Source: Paenibacillus cellulositrophicus (lineage in GTDB: Bacteria; Bacillota; Bacilli; Paenibacillales; Paenibacillaceae). From it: 64,000 bases of DNA. Where the stretch lies: NCBI RefSeq assembly GCF_009363095.1, contig NZ_CP045296.1, positions 744,001 to 808,000 of the forward strand, in the 5' to 3' direction. Each line of letters opens with the position of its first letter. The stretch's first letter is position 1. The notes beneath the pieces are model-generated. The model worked only from the letters and a program-made list of their open reading frames with translations, made no database searches and had not been told where the DNA came from. The translations under genes were made by a program, and so were the position numbers. Positions 34,723-43,980 of this stretch are shown here, one piece after another.

Positions 34723-36457
34723 GTTCAATCACCTCTTTTGATATCCGTACCGCAATCTTGACCCCGGCTTCCTCGTTATTTGCGATTTCAATCGTACAGC
34801 CGTCCCCATAGAAGAAATGCAGCCGCGTATATACGTTGCGGAGCCCGATACTTCCGGAGGAAGCGTCATCCTGGTTAAACAGCGTGCGCCGAACGGTATT
34901 TAAACGCTCCGCCGGGATTCCTTGCCCGTTATCCACAAATTCAAGCACATACCCGTCATCGGCTTCCCAGCCATTAACGACGTACAAATTAAACTCATGA
35001 CCGGCATCGAAGCCGTGGATGAAGAAATTTTCCGCGAGCGGCTGCATCCAAAATTTCACGGTCGGGATCGAGAGGAGGGCTGGTTCCACATTGACCTGAT
35101 AATAAAAACGTCCCGGATACTTAAACTCCATAATCTCCAAGTATTTCTGCAGCAGTTCCAGCTCGCTGGCAATCGAAATGATATTTTCCTTCTTCACGAT
35201 TTCGCGGTAGAGCGTCCCTAAAGTCGCAATGGCATCGGCGGTATCTGTGTCCCGGTTGACCAGCGCAGTAGAGCGGATCACCTCCAGCGTATTGTACAGG
35301 AAGTGAGGATTAATCTGATTCTGAAGCGCTTTCATTTCGGTTTCCTGCTGCTTTATTTTCAGCAAATATTCATTGCGGATGTACTTATCCAGCTGCTGTA
35401 TCATATCATCCAACTCACGGGCGATCATTCCGTATTCGTTTCTCCGGTACCGGGCCGGGCGGCTCGTCGTAAAATTGGCCGTTTTGACGCGTCCGATCGA
35501 CTGGATGATGCGGTGAAGGAAGAGGGCATCATCCCGTAAATTGTAGACAATGAGCAGCAGTACGCTGACCATCGCGGCCAGCACGATCAGGAAGAGGGTG
35601 ATCAGCATCCCGGCATGCTGACGAATCAGCGTGGACAAATCGATGATGCTGACGAATTTGAAATTAAACTTGGTGGAGGCGAAGGTGACATAAAATATCG
35701 GCTTCAGGATTCCCCTTGAAATAATGCCGTGTGTGCGTCCATTTTCCGCAGCCAGGCGGGACATTTGCTCCAAATCTTCGCCGTGTCCGCCGATCAGGTA
35801 GATATCGCCGGCAGCACTGACGGCCGCAGCTTCGCCAACTCGGAAATTTTGGACCGATCTGAAAACCTGCTCACTGCTGACCAAAAAGCGCAGCTCTCCG
35901 AATTCCTGAGAGCCCAGCGTAGGATTCGACAGTTTCTTGCGGTATACGAAGCCTTTCGTAATCGTGTCATGAAAAGCCTCATCTTTATTCGGAAGTCCGA
36001 ACGTATAACTGGCGATACCGTTATCGTTAAAGCGTACTACATTGCCGTATTCGCCGGTGTGCAGGCTGATCTGCGTGATCTCGCCCTGCGCCCAGCTGTA
36101 TAAGTAGGTCTTAAGATCTTCGGGAAAGGAAACCAGCGGCTGCGAGTAGATGCTGTGATCCAGCCTGCTCGTCAAATAGCCTTCAGCACTGCTGCTCGCA
36201 AAGCTTCTGGCATCGTCGAGCAATCCCGGATTGGAGTAAATCCGCTGCATGTAGGCCTCGATACGGTCGGCGTCATACTGCAGTTCATTCTCCACGCGCG
36301 AGAATGCGTTCGCCGCCTCGATCCGGGCATTGCCGACCCATTGGTTGAGCAGCATGGCACAGGTCAGCGTGCCCAGCGTGAGTCCGATGCTCACGACGAA
36401 GATGACATAGGCGATAAACTTGTGGCGGTAAATTTTGATTTGCAAAAAAGAGCCCAT
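34697..36457 (-). CDS. YesM-type sensor histidine kinase
   Basis: A 586-residue membrane kinase with a first membrane helix (~12-34), a ~250-residue extracellular sensor, a second helix (~275-300), a HAMP linker and a cytoplasmic His_kinase/HATPase module. The phospho-acceptor is His385 in 'NQINPHFLYNTLEV'; the ATP-binding G-box is 'DNGQGIPAERL'. ATG 36457 has GAGGTG nearby. A tandem 14-bp direct repeat lies 53-86 nt upstream, suggesting autoregulation. It probably senses the ligand-loaded binding protein or a free oligosaccharide (inference). Confidence 0.92.
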   Translation of the reverse strand: MGSFLQIKIYRHKFIAYVIFVVSIGLTLGTLTCAMLLNQWVGNARIEAANAFSRVENELQYDADRIEAYMQRIYSNPGLLDDARSFASSSAEGYLTSRLDHSIYSQPLVSFPEDLKTYLYSWAQGEITQISLHTGEYGNVVRFNDNGIASYTFGLPNKDEAFHDTITKGFVYRKKLSNPTLGSQEFGELRFLVSSEQVFRSVQNFRVGEAAAVSAAGDIYLIGGHGEDLEQMSRLAAENGRTHGIISRGILKPIFYVTFASTKFNFKFVSIIDLSTLIRQHAGMLITLFLIVLAAMVSVLLLIVYNLRDDALFLHRIIQSIGRVKTANFTTSRPARYRRNEYGMIARELDDMIQQLDKYIRNEYLLKIKQQETEMKALQNQINPHFLYNTLEVIRSTALVNRDTDTADAIATLGTLYREIVKKENIISIASELELLQKYLEIMEFKYPGRFYYQVNVEPALLSIPTVKFWMQPLAENFFIHGFDAGHEFNLYVVNGWEADDGYVLEFVDNGQGIPAERLNTVRRTLFNQDDASSGSIGLRNVYTRLHFFYGDGCTIEIANNEEAGVKIAVRISKEVIEHVQVDDCG

Positions 36458-36509
36458 AAGACACCTCGATTGACAGCAACTCGTCGAAAGCATGAATGCT
36501 AATCCCAAT

Positions 36510-36543
36510 GTACCACGACTAGTGCAAAGGTACCACGATTAGT
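36510..36543. repeat. Tandem 14-bp direct repeat with 20-bp period, candidate AraC-type operator
   Basis: GTACCACGACTAGT (36510-36523) and GTACCACGATTAGT (36530-36543) differ at one position. The 20-bp period places both on the same helix face, the normal geometry for two AraC-type DNA-binding domains. Confidence 0.6.
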
Positions 36544-36565
36544 ACGAAACTTCATCGATGGGAAG

Positions 36566-36603
36566 GAAAAAGCATCCCTTAAGAGAGTCTCATTAAGGGA
36601 TGC
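36566..36603 (-). terminator. Terminator after the first binding-protein gene of the locus
   Basis: GCATCCCTTAA and TTAAGGGATGC form an 11-bp perfect stem; on the minus strand it is followed by TTTTT. It separates the permease/binding-protein operon from the kinase operon. Confidence 0.8.
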
Positions 36604-36616
36604 GCTTCCATTTCTT

Positions 36617-38113
36617 TTACTTGAAGTAGTTATCGATTTGCTCTTGAGCCGCTTTCATAATCGAGTCCATGCCGGCCGACTTCAGTTCAGCGGTAATCTT
36701 CGGCACCATTTTCTCCGGATCGGATGCGCCGGTAATAAGTTCATACTTGTATTTGTCCCATACGGCTTGGCAGTTCGCTACTTCGGTCTGCAGATTGCTG
36801 ATGTCCAGCGCGAAGCCAAGGATCGTAGAGGAGGAGGCCGCTTCGTTCAACTTTTTAACTTGTTCCCATTGATCTTCCGGAGCGCCTTTCGTCACCGCCA
36901 GATTAAAGAACGTGCCTTGAGTGTAAGCAGCCAGCGGCCAAGTATCGGTTGTACGCTCGATGACCTTTTCGCCGTCGACGTTCTTGTAGTCTACGCCCAG
37001 CTCGCCAAAGGCCAGCATGTTGCGCAGCTTCGGATCGGTGTTGACCAGTTCAAGGTACTTCAATGCTTCCTTCTGATATTTCGAATTAGCCGAAATCGCG
37101 TTCAAAGAACCTTGAATTGTACTTGTGGTGTAGATCGGTCCGTAATGCTGAACCATGTCGTATTTCTGGACGTTATCATTGATCTGCCAGCTGATTTCAG
37201 CGCCAGGGAAGGCTTGTGCCGCAAAGAACGGTCTGCCTTTGTCAGCTTCGGTTTTGGTCGGAGCATCCGGATTGATGATGCCGTCTTGATACCATTGATG
37301 CAGAAGCTTCAGGTTAGCCATAACGTCAGGCTGCTCCAGAACGGAAACGACCTTGCGCGATGCATCGTCCGCTTTCACGCCAATCGGAGGGAAGCCCAGC
37401 GTTAAATCGTCGTAATCGTTAAAGAATCCGTTCAGGCCTTCACCTTGGGTCATCGGCAGCGGGTAGAAGCTTTTACCTTCCCCGGCCTTCATATCATGAA
37501 GCGGCTTATCCAGATCCTGCAGCGTCTTGATGTTGTTGATATCGATATTGTACTTCTGCACATACTTGTCATCGAATACCCAATACTGCGTCAACGCGGA
37601 ATCTTTATAGGTCGGTACGGAATAATATTTTCCGCCGATTTTGGTGCCGTCCCATACGTTTTGCGGAATCAGTTTGTACAGGTCAGGCGTTTCGCTTTGT
37701 ACCAGATCGGTAATATCGGCAAAAGCGCCCATCGCAACCTGCTTGCTGTACTTGCCGCTGTTCGTGAACATGATGTCGAAAGGCTCGCCGGTATTGACGA
37801 TGGTGTTCATCTTCGTGTCCCACTCGCCCCAGCTGGCGACCTTGATGTCCACTTTCACGCCGATCTTTTCGGCTGTGTAGGCATTCATGGCGTCAACCGC
37901 CTTGCTGAAGTTGCTCGGCACCTGGCCGCCGATCGTCCACCAGACTAGCGTCGGAACATCCTTGGTCGTTGTTGAAGTTTCCTTCGACGGCTCCGTGGTT
38001 GTCTGCGATCCATCGGCTGTAGAAGCAGGCTTCGAACCGCCGCAGGCCGCCAGAGCTGTGGCCAGCAGGGTCAGCAAACAGAGCGTCGAGATGAACCTGA
38101 AAGATCTTTTCAT
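36617..38113 (-). CDS. Extracellular sugar-binding lipoprotein
   Basis: A 498-residue LplA/YtcQ-like binding protein with lipobox 'LAACGG'. A Ser/Thr-rich linker (~27-50) leads to the mature domain ('DVPTLVWWTIGGQVPSNF', 'IVNTGEPFDIMFTNSGKY'). GGGGGA precedes ATG. Gene order is permease-permease-binding protein, and a terminator follows. It belongs to the CUT1 class; the substrate is unknown, and no glycosidase is in this locus. Confidence 0.92.
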   Translation of the reverse strand: MKRSFRFISTLCLLTLLATALAACGGSKPASTADGSQTTTEPSKETSTTTKDVPTLVWWTIGGQVPSNFSKAVDAMNAYTAEKIGVKVDIKVASWGEWDTKMNTIVNTGEPFDIMFTNSGKYSKQVAMGAFADITDLVQSETPDLYKLIPQNVWDGTKIGGKYYSVPTYKDSALTQYWVFDDKYVQKYNIDINNIKTLQDLDKPLHDMKAGEGKSFYPLPMTQGEGLNGFFNDYDDLTLGFPPIGVKADDASRKVVSVLEQPDVMANLKLLHQWYQDGIINPDAPTKTEADKGRPFFAAQAFPGAEISWQINDNVQKYDMVQHYGPIYTTSTIQGSLNAISANSKYQKEALKYLELVNTDPKLRNMLAFGELGVDYKNVDGEKVIERTTDTWPLAAYTQGTFFNLAVTKGAPEDQWEQVKKLNEAASSSTILGFALDISNLQTEVANCQAVWDKYKYELITGASDPEKMVPKITAELKSAGMDSIMKAAQEQIDNYFK

Positions 38114-38195
38114 TCCAAATCCCCCTTATAGATGTTGAATCACCGTGATTAGCAGTGATTTATCATAAACCAAGATGTCTTGGCTTATTTCGTCA

Positions 38196-39125
38196 TTATC
38201 CTTTAACAGCACCGACCGTAAGCCCGGAGATAAAATACTTCTGGAAGAACGGGTAGGCGCAGGCTACAGGCAAAACGATGAGGATCGCCACAGCCATCCG
38301 CGCGGATTCCTTCGGCATCGTCGCAACAAGTACGGCGTAGCTGACGCCCATGCTTGCGGCATTCTTTGCTAGGGCATCGACATTGCTCATCAGGCTGTTG
38401 AGCAGGGCCTGCAGCGAGTACAGGTTCTGGTTGTCGATATACAGCATCGATTGAAACCAGTCGTTCCAGTAGGCGAAGCAGAGAAACAATCCAATCGTCG
38501 CGATCACAGACAGCGAGATCGGGAGGACGATAGAGAAGAAGATCCGCAGCTGGCTCGCGCCGTCGATTTCCGCCGATTCGATGAGTCCGTCGGGAATCGT
38601 GCTTTTGAAAAACGTTTTGCAGATGATCACGTTAAACGATGAGACGGCCAGCGGCAGAATCAGGGCCCAGATGCTGTCTTTCAGACCCAATAAATTCGTA
38701 TTGATAAAGTAGCTGGACACCAAACCGCCGTTGAACACCATCGGAATGAATACGATCCAGGTCAGAAACCCCTTCAGCTTGTAGTTGGGGCGGGAAATGA
38801 CGTAACCCATGGATGCGGTCAGCAGGACGCCGAGCACGGTCCCAATCACAGTGACAAGAACCGACACACCGAGCGCCCTCAAAATCGTCGTCCCCTGTTT
38901 GGCGATATAGGCGTATGCATCACCCGATAGTACGGTCGGCAGTAAATGATATCCCGTCTCACGGATCGAGTCTTCACTGGAAAATGAGATGGACAGAACC
39001 ACAACGACAGGAATGACACAGATCAGCGCCAAGACGATAAATATCAGATGGAAAATGACGTCGACGACTCTGTGGGTACGATTAAATTTCTCCAGGCCCG
39101 TATCGTAAGCCGTTCTTGTTGACAT
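38196..39125 (-). CDS. ABC importer permease, YtcP/LplC type
   Basis: A 309-residue permease with the EAA loop 'IESAEIDGASQLRIFFSIVLPIS' and the family ending 'YFISGLTVGAVKG'. About six membrane helices. AAGGAGG lies close to the ATG. The gene is 13 nt downstream of the first permease gene and forms its transmembrane partner. Confidence 0.9.
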   Translation of the reverse strand: MSTRTAYDTGLEKFNRTHRVVDVIFHLIFIVLALICVIPVVVVLSISFSSEDSIRETGYHLLPTVLSGDAYAYIAKQGTTILRALGVSVLVTVIGTVLGVLLTASMGYVISRPNYKLKGFLTWIVFIPMVFNGGLVSSYFINTNLLGLKDSIWALILPLAVSSFNVIICKTFFKSTIPDGLIESAEIDGASQLRIFFSIVLPISLSVIATIGLFLCFAYWNDWFQSMLYIDNQNLYSLQALLNSLMSNVDALAKNAASMGVSYAVLVATMPKESARMAVAILIVLPVACAYPFFQKYFISGLTVGAVKG

Positions 39126-39138
39126 CGACCCTACCTCC

Positions 39139-40095
39139 TTACATCATTGCGCTTTCCGGATCGATTTTGCGGACAATCCAGTTAGCGATCAGAATGGTGG
39201 CACAGCCCAGGACGGACTGCACGAATGCAGCAGCGGAGGCCATCCCGACAGTAGCGGTTTTCAGCTGCTTATATACCATGACATCGATGGTTGTAGACAC
39301 GTTGAACAAGGAATTGGAGTCCCGCGTGACCTGGTAGAACAAGCCGAAATCAGTGTAGAAAATGCGCCCGACCGCCAAGATGAACATCATGACGATGACC
39401 AGTTTCAGCATCGGCAGCGTAATGAATCTCGTCTGCTGCCATATCGAAGCGCCATCGATAACCGCGGCTTCGTAATAGGTGCTGTCAATGCTCGTGATGG
39501 TGGCCAAGTAGATAATCATTCCGTAGCCAAGGCCTTTCCAGACGTTTAAGAGAATCAGGAAGAACGGCCAGTATTTCGGTTCCATGTACCAGTTCACCGG
39601 GTCGCTGCCCATACTGACGAGCAGTTGGTTGACGATCCCCTTATCGAAGCTTAAGAAAGCCCACCCTACGGCGGATACGACCACCCAAGATAAAAAATAG
39701 GGAAGGAACATCATCGTTTGATAGATTTTGCTGGCCTTCCGGCTGTGCAGCAGTCCTACCATAATGGCAAATAGAACAGGGAGGACGATGCCTAGAACGA
39801 TAAAGATCAGGTTGTATCCAATCGTGTTACGGATAATGATCCAAGCATCGTTCGATTTGAACAGGAACTCGAAGTTTTTGAAGCCGATCCACGGGCTGTT
39901 GAACACATTGCTCAGGAATCCGCCGCTAATTCTAAAATTTTTAAAGGCGATAATGATCCCGAACATAGGCAGAAAGCAGAAGAGGATATACCATATGGTC
40001 GTCGGCAAGGCGAGCAGGGTCAGTTCCGTATCCTGCTTGTGCCAACGTGGACGTAAGCGCTTACGTTTGTGGCTTTGCTCGGCTTTTGAACTCAT
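39139..40095 (-). CDS. ABC importer permease, YteP/LplB type
   Basis: A 318-residue permease. A very basic N-terminus ('HKRKRLRPRWHKQ') precedes the first helix. The EAA loop is 'YYEAAVIDGASIWQQTRFITLP'-like, read from 39480 downward. ATG 40095 is preferred: AAGGAG overlaps the in-frame GTG 40104, so only the ATG is properly spaced. It is the first gene of the operon, and its promoter region carries an element shared with the hydroxyproline-locus importer. Confidence 0.9.
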   Translation of the reverse strand: MSSKAEQSHKRKRLRPRWHKQDTELTLLALPTTIWYILFCFLPMFGIIIAFKNFRISGGFLSNVFNSPWIGFKNFEFLFKSNDAWIIIRNTIGYNLIFIVLGIVLPVLFAIMVGLLHSRKASKIYQTMMFLPYFLSWVVVSAVGWAFLSFDKGIVNQLLVSMGSDPVNWYMEPKYWPFFLILLNVWKGLGYGMIIYLATITSIDSTYYEAAVIDGASIWQQTRFITLPMLKLVIVMMFILAVGRIFYTDFGLFYQVTRDSNSLFNVSTTIDVMVYKQLKTATVGMASAAAFVQSVLGCATILIANWIVRKIDPESAMM

Positions 40096-40140
40096 GTTAG
40101 TCACTCCTTCCGGTGGTTTCTCTATTGCAGCTTGCGCTTC

Positions 40141-40160
40141 GTAAATTCATTGTATAAAAG
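40141..40160 (-). promoter_or_regulatory. Promoter element shared with the 57002-57021 copy
   Basis: On the minus strand this reads CTTTTATACAATGAATTTAC and matches the element before the other YesMN-linked importer at 19 of 20 positions. TACAAT within it fits a -10 box. It lies 45 nt before the start codon. Confidence 0.55.
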
Positions 40161-40246
40161 GAAGATTCCATGCTTCCAGATAACAAACTTGATACTATAG
40201 TCAAAAAACGTTAGGTGAACATGAAATTTTGTCGAAATAAACGCAT

Positions 40247-40285
40247 AAAGGCACCCGGTTTCTATGACCGAATGCCTTTTTTAAA
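40247..40285. terminator. Stem-loop between the importer operon promoter and the hydrolase gene
   Basis: AAAGGCA and TGCCTTT with further CGGT/ACCG pairing across a 2x2 mismatch. T-runs on the plus strand are stronger than on the minus strand, so it may act as a bidirectional insulator for the minus-strand hydrolase gene. Confidence 0.4.
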
Positions 40286-40355
40286 TGGTGAATTAAGAAG
40301 CTTATTTGAATGATAATCGATGGGATCATCTTGAAAAGCGTTAGCCGAACATCTT

Positions 40356-41234
40356 CTAACCGTCCAACAAATTAGACACGAGCCAGGGCTTGATGACCGG
40401 AAGCACGGTCTCCGGGTGCATGGCTTTGGTATGGTCCATCCCGTCTCCCGTTAAGATACGAACGTCCCAGCCCATTTCTTCCAAAGCTTGTTTGGTTCTT
40501 TGCAATATCCCGGCAATGTCCACAGTGACGCCGCCGAAGTTTTCCCCATACACGATGGTATCTTTCTCTCCGGCAAAAGCCAGCTTCGGAACGGCCGGGT
40601 CCAGACTGATCGCTCGATCGTCAAAATCCATCAAATGCTGGTACAGCGTCATAAACTGTTTGGTCTGATTCGTGTCGATCTTGACCTGAACCTGGTCCCA
40701 ATCCACCTTTTCCGGACTGCTCGAATCCTGCCAATCTTTCATTATAGGGGTATTTTGATTGCGTACAGCTTGTTCATAAGTGCTGCGGGTCACCACCATC
40801 ATTTCTTTATAGGGCCCGTCCAATGGCGGAAATCCACCCATGATCAAGCTATCCAGCCGCTCCGTACGGATAGCCAGCTGCAGACCGACCAGTGCCAGCC
40901 AGGAGTAACCATAATAGCTAAAATGGCGGACATTCATTTCATCAGCGATGAACAGCAGATCTTCTACAATCTTGTCTGGTGTCAGATGGTCGGGATTGGG
41001 GTGCTTCATGCGATGGCCTTCATAGTCAAAGTACAAGACTTGGAACTTATCAGCCAGTCCCTCAACGAAATGCTGTCCGGATTCGGGGTCGACTCCCCAC
41101 AGCTTCAGGCTTTCAGCTTCTTTGCCGTATACGGATTCCTTGGCGACAGGCAGCATAATTGTTTTGCCTCCGGATCGTCCCGCCAAACCAACTTTGATTT
41201 CGGATGAATCCTTGAGCTTGATGACTTTTTCCAT
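40356..41234 (-). CDS. Alpha/beta-hydrolase-fold protein
   Basis: A 292-residue cytoplasmic protein. The nucleophile elbow is probably 'YYGYSWLALVGLQLA' (Ser in GYSWL), and 'LAFAGEKDTIVYG' carries the later Asp with the catalytic His likely in 'GDGMDHTKAMHP'. It ends at 40356 with no close partner; the MocR regulator downstream on the same strand is 148 nt away in the upstream direction. The substrate is unknown (esterase, thioesterase or haloalkane-type are all possible). Confidence 0.8.
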   Translation of the reverse strand: MEKVIKLKDSSEIKVGLAGRSGGKTIMLPVAKESVYGKEAESLKLWGVDPESGQHFVEGLADKFQVLYFDYEGHRMKHPNPDHLTPDKIVEDLLFIADEMNVRHFSYYGYSWLALVGLQLAIRTERLDSLIMGGFPPLDGPYKEMMVVTRSTYEQAVRNQNTPIMKDWQDSSSPEKVDWDQVQVKIDTNQTKQFMTLYQHLMDFDDRAISLDPAVPKLAFAGEKDTIVYGENFGGVTVDIAGILQRTKQALEEMGWDVRILTGDGMDHTKAMHPETVLPVIKPWLVSNLLDG

Positions 41235-41382
41235 TTATTTCACTCCTCAATGGTTTATACAGTCATCATATAACATTCATGCAATCTTTCGGTTTCGCGG
41301 GTTTACTTCTTTGATATACTTAAATGATTTGCAAAAATATATTGTTGTAGCACTTGAAGGTTTAACTTTAAACTCGGGCATC

Positions 41383-42801
41383 TCAGATTCTTCTCCAAGA
41401 TTCTGTAAATTGCTGGATTCTACGCAGCCCTTCAGCGATTTCCCTCTCTGTCAGATTCCCGTATCCGAGTACCACCTTGCCGGGGGAGCGGCCTTTTAAC
41501 ACGGCATAGTCTTCAAAAGATGAGAGGCGGACGCCGAGCCCTTCCATGTTGTGCCAGTCCATCGGCCCGTAAGCATCCTGCTTAAAATGGAGCTGAACAT
41601 GCATTCCAGCTTCGTCACCCAGCAGTTCAACGCGGTCGCCGAATAAGTGGCGGCATTGTTCCGCGATATATACGCGTTTTCGTTTGTATATCGCTCTCAT
41701 TTTGTGAATATGCCTGTCAAAATGCCCGTCCAATATAAAACGCGCAAGTGCCGATTGCATGATACCGGAAGTTGTCAGGTTTAGCTCCGTTTTGGTGCGA
41801 ATGACCGGCTCGATCAGTTCCGGGGGAATAACGAGGAATCCGATCCGCAGGGCGGGCGACAGCGTTTTGCTAAACGTGCCTGCATAGATGACCTTGCTTG
41901 GGGCAAGAAGCTGCAGCGGAGGGACCGGCCCGCCTTTATGCCGGAACTCGCTGTCATAGTCATCCTCAATGATATAGTGACCAGCCCTTTCAGCCAGCGC
42001 AATAGCCATCTGCCTCCGTTGAATCGAGAGAATGCTCCCAGTCGGGTATTGGTGGGAAGGCGTCAGCACGATCAGACCAGCAGGGAAGTTATGCTCAATC
42101 CGGTGGATCTGCATCCCTTGTTGATCAACCTCGACCGGATGGATGGTATGGTTTAATCTTTGGAAAATATCACCGACAAACCCGATCGTCGGCTCTTCCG
42201 TGTAAACCGTATGAAAACGGTCCGAAAGGGTAGACGCCAGCAGCAGAATTCCTTCGGAGGTCCCCGACGTAATGACAATTTGGTCCTTGCTGCACGCCAT
42301 GCCTTTTACCCGGTACAAATAACCAGCAATGACCTCTCGCAGTGCGGGCAGCCCTTGAATATTGCCATACGAAAATATGTCTTCCACCGCCGAATCGGTC
42401 ATCTCCCGTACGTATTTGCTCCAGAGCCTGCGGGGAAAATGAGACAAATCAGGGAGACCTCCGTCAAAGTCGATGAGCTTCGGTTTCTTAGGAACGGACT
42501 CAGATCGAGCGGTTGGTGCTGAAGAAGGCATAGGGTCGATTTTCATACCTTTGCGGGTTTCGATGCCCTCAGCGACAAACGTTCCGGAGCCGGCTCTGGA
42601 CGTCAAATACCCTTCGGCGGTCAATTGCTCATACACTTCGATCACGATGTTGCGCGCTATCCCAAGGTCCATGGCGGCCCGGCGCGTCGGCGGCAGCTGG
42701 AGTCCGGGTGCGAGTGCACCACTTTCAATTTCCTGACGCAGGTAACTGCATAGCTGCTTGGTGACCGCACCTTCCCCTGGAGCAGCTCTAAATCCGAACA
42801 T
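41383..42801 (-). CDS. MocR/PdxR-family regulator (GntR helix-turn-helix + aminotransferase-like)
   Basis: A 472-residue fusion. An N-terminal GntR winged helix ('QLCSYLRQEIESGALAPG', 'RRAAMDLGIARNIVIEVYEQL') is joined by a linker to a PLP-dependent class I aminotransferase-like domain. The PLP lysine lies in 'YAGTFSKTLSPALRIGF'. ATG 42801 has AAAGGAGA with 7 nt spacing; the longer frame from 42900 is rejected. MocR proteins usually regulate an adjacent PLP- or amino-acid-related gene. Candidates here are the alpha/beta hydrolase gene or the divergent operon beginning at 43268 (inference). Confidence 0.9.
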   Translation of the reverse strand: MFGFRAAPGEGAVTKQLCSYLRQEIESGALAPGLQLPPTRRAAMDLGIARNIVIEVYEQLTAEGYLTSRAGSGTFVAEGIETRKGMKIDPMPSSAPTARSESVPKKPKLIDFDGGLPDLSHFPRRLWSKYVREMTDSAVEDIFSYGNIQGLPALREVIAGYLYRVKGMACSKDQIVITSGTSEGILLLASTLSDRFHTVYTEEPTIGFVGDIFQRLNHTIHPVEVDQQGMQIHRIEHNFPAGLIVLTPSHQYPTGSILSIQRRQMAIALAERAGHYIIEDDYDSEFRHKGGPVPPLQLLAPSKVIYAGTFSKTLSPALRIGFLVIPPELIEPVIRTKTELNLTTSGIMQSALARFILDGHFDRHIHKMRAIYKRKRVYIAEQCRHLFGDRVELLGDEAGMHVQLHFKQDAYGPMDWHNMEGLGVRLSSFEDYAVLKGRSPGKVVLGYGNLTEREIAEGLRRIQQFTESWRRI

Positions 42802-43159
42802 AGCAATGTCTCCTTTACATTGGTTCTTCTTATTTACAATTTTTCGGCACCTATGATGACCAATTATCACCATTATACGGAAGCTGAAGAACACGCACAA
42901 AGGGGATGAAGGGATGTTTAAACATGCAATGGATGCCGAGTTGGGCAGATTGCCGAGCTTGTGGCTTTGAAAGAAGAGTAATTGCCTGATTGATTAACGT
43001 AATATATATTATGTAAACCTAATTAAATTTGATAAAAATTTATCATGCTGAAACCGCTTGCCTGGGGTTTTTTTGCGCTATTAAAGAAATGGTAATCCTT
43101 GTCCTTATCAAAAAAACAACAAATTCCGACATGTTCCGCTCAGTTTTGCAAAAAAGTGA

Positions 43160-43188
43160 TTGAAACCGTTTTAAAAATGTAATATACT
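43160..43188 (+). promoter_or_regulatory. SigA-type promoter of the lyase/RidA operon with overlapping cre-like site
   Basis: TTGAAA (43160-43165) and TATACT (43183-43188) with 17 nt spacing. The cre-like TTGAAACCGTTTTAA overlaps the -35 box with one mismatch at a defined position (the penultimate C). Confidence 0.6.
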
Positions 43189-43198
43189 CTTATCACGA

Positions 43199-43211
43199 TA
43201 ATAAATTATTA
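43199..43211. promoter_or_regulatory. 13-bp palindrome at the operon transcription start
   Basis: TAATAA-A-TTATTA lies just past the -10 box. It is probably an operator for the YheO-like regulator encoded immediately downstream, or for MocR. Confidence 0.45.
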
Positions 43212-43267
43212 TATTGATAAATTTTATAACAACACATAAGGTTTACAGGGAAGGAGACCATCCGTAC

Positions 43268-43939
43268 ATGAATAATAACCGGCAGTTCCTTGAGAAGTTT
43301 TTTCCAATTGCCTCATTTATTGCGTCTATTATTGGGCCCAAATGCGAAGTCGTAGTCCATGACGTCAGCGATCCGGAACGATCGATTATTTTTATTGAGA
43401 ACGGTCACATCAGCGGGCGTAAGGTAGGAGACGCTTCCACGGATTTGGTCTTGAAACTGCTGAAAGCGGAAGCATACCGGGAAGAACAGTTTATCGCCAA
43501 CTATAAGGCTTCGGGAAAGATGGGGCAAAGCTTCAGATCGTCCACCTTTTTTATCAAAAATGACGACAACGAGCTCGTCGGGCTGATGTGTCTGAACATT
43601 GACATCACCCACATGGAGGCTGCCGCAGAATGGATTCAGCATATTTTACAAGGCGGTTCGCCGCTTCCTCCAGCTTCGATTGAGGCTCCGCAGGAAGACA
43701 AACAGTCCAAGGAATATTTGCAGGGTAACGCGGATGATCTGCTTACTCATATGATCGCATCCGTAATCAGCAAAATAAACATTCCGGTCGACCGGTTATC
43801 CTCACAAGAGAAAATCGAGCTCGTACGTGAGTTAAACGAGCAGGGGGTATTCTTGCTGAAAGGCGGCGTTTCCCAAGTAGCCGCAGCATTAGCGATATCC
43901 GAGCCTACTGTCTACCGTTATTTGCAAAAGCTTAAGTAA
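43268..43939 (+). CDS. YheO/DauR-like PAS + HTH regulator
   Basis: A 223-residue regulator. The N-terminal PAS-like YheO domain (~10-120) contains 'CEVVVHDVSDPERSIIFIENG'. The C-terminal helix-turn-helix (~170-223) ends 'GVSQVAAALAISEPTVYRYLQKL'. The family includes DauR and DguR, regulators of D-amino-acid catabolism that are often adjacent to a RidA gene. ATG 43268 follows AAGGAGA. It is the first gene of the lyase operon and probably controls it. Confidence 0.88.
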   Translation: MNNNRQFLEKFFPIASFIASIIGPKCEVVVHDVSDPERSIIFIENGHISGRKVGDASTDLVLKLLKAEAYREEQFIANYKASGKMGQSFRSSTFFIKNDDNELVGLMCLNIDITHMEAAAEWIQHILQGGSPLPPASIEAPQEDKQSKEYLQGNADDLLTHMIASVISKINIPVDRLSSQEKIELVRELNEQGVFLLKGGVSQVAAALAISEPTVYRYLQKLK

Positions 43940-43980
43940 TCAGGAACTGGCATACGCAGGATCAAGGGAAGGTGACATCA

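Larger units (their letters stand above)
42802..43267. other. 466-nt regulatory region between divergent MocR and YheO-like genes
   Basis: It holds the plus-strand promoter (43160-43188) and a 13-bp operator-like palindrome (43199-43211). It also holds an AT-rich IR TGATAAA/TTTATCA (43030-43045) and a weak stem-loop with a T-run (near 43051-43073). A mini-frame at 42914 is discussed among rejected items. I see no complete gene. Confidence 0.6.

Noticed and set aside
42914..42970. 18-codon frame with an AAAGGGG upstream, beginning like the N-terminus of some GNAT acetyltransferases
   Set aside because: Too short to assign. A link with the GNAT remnant 10 kb away is speculation.
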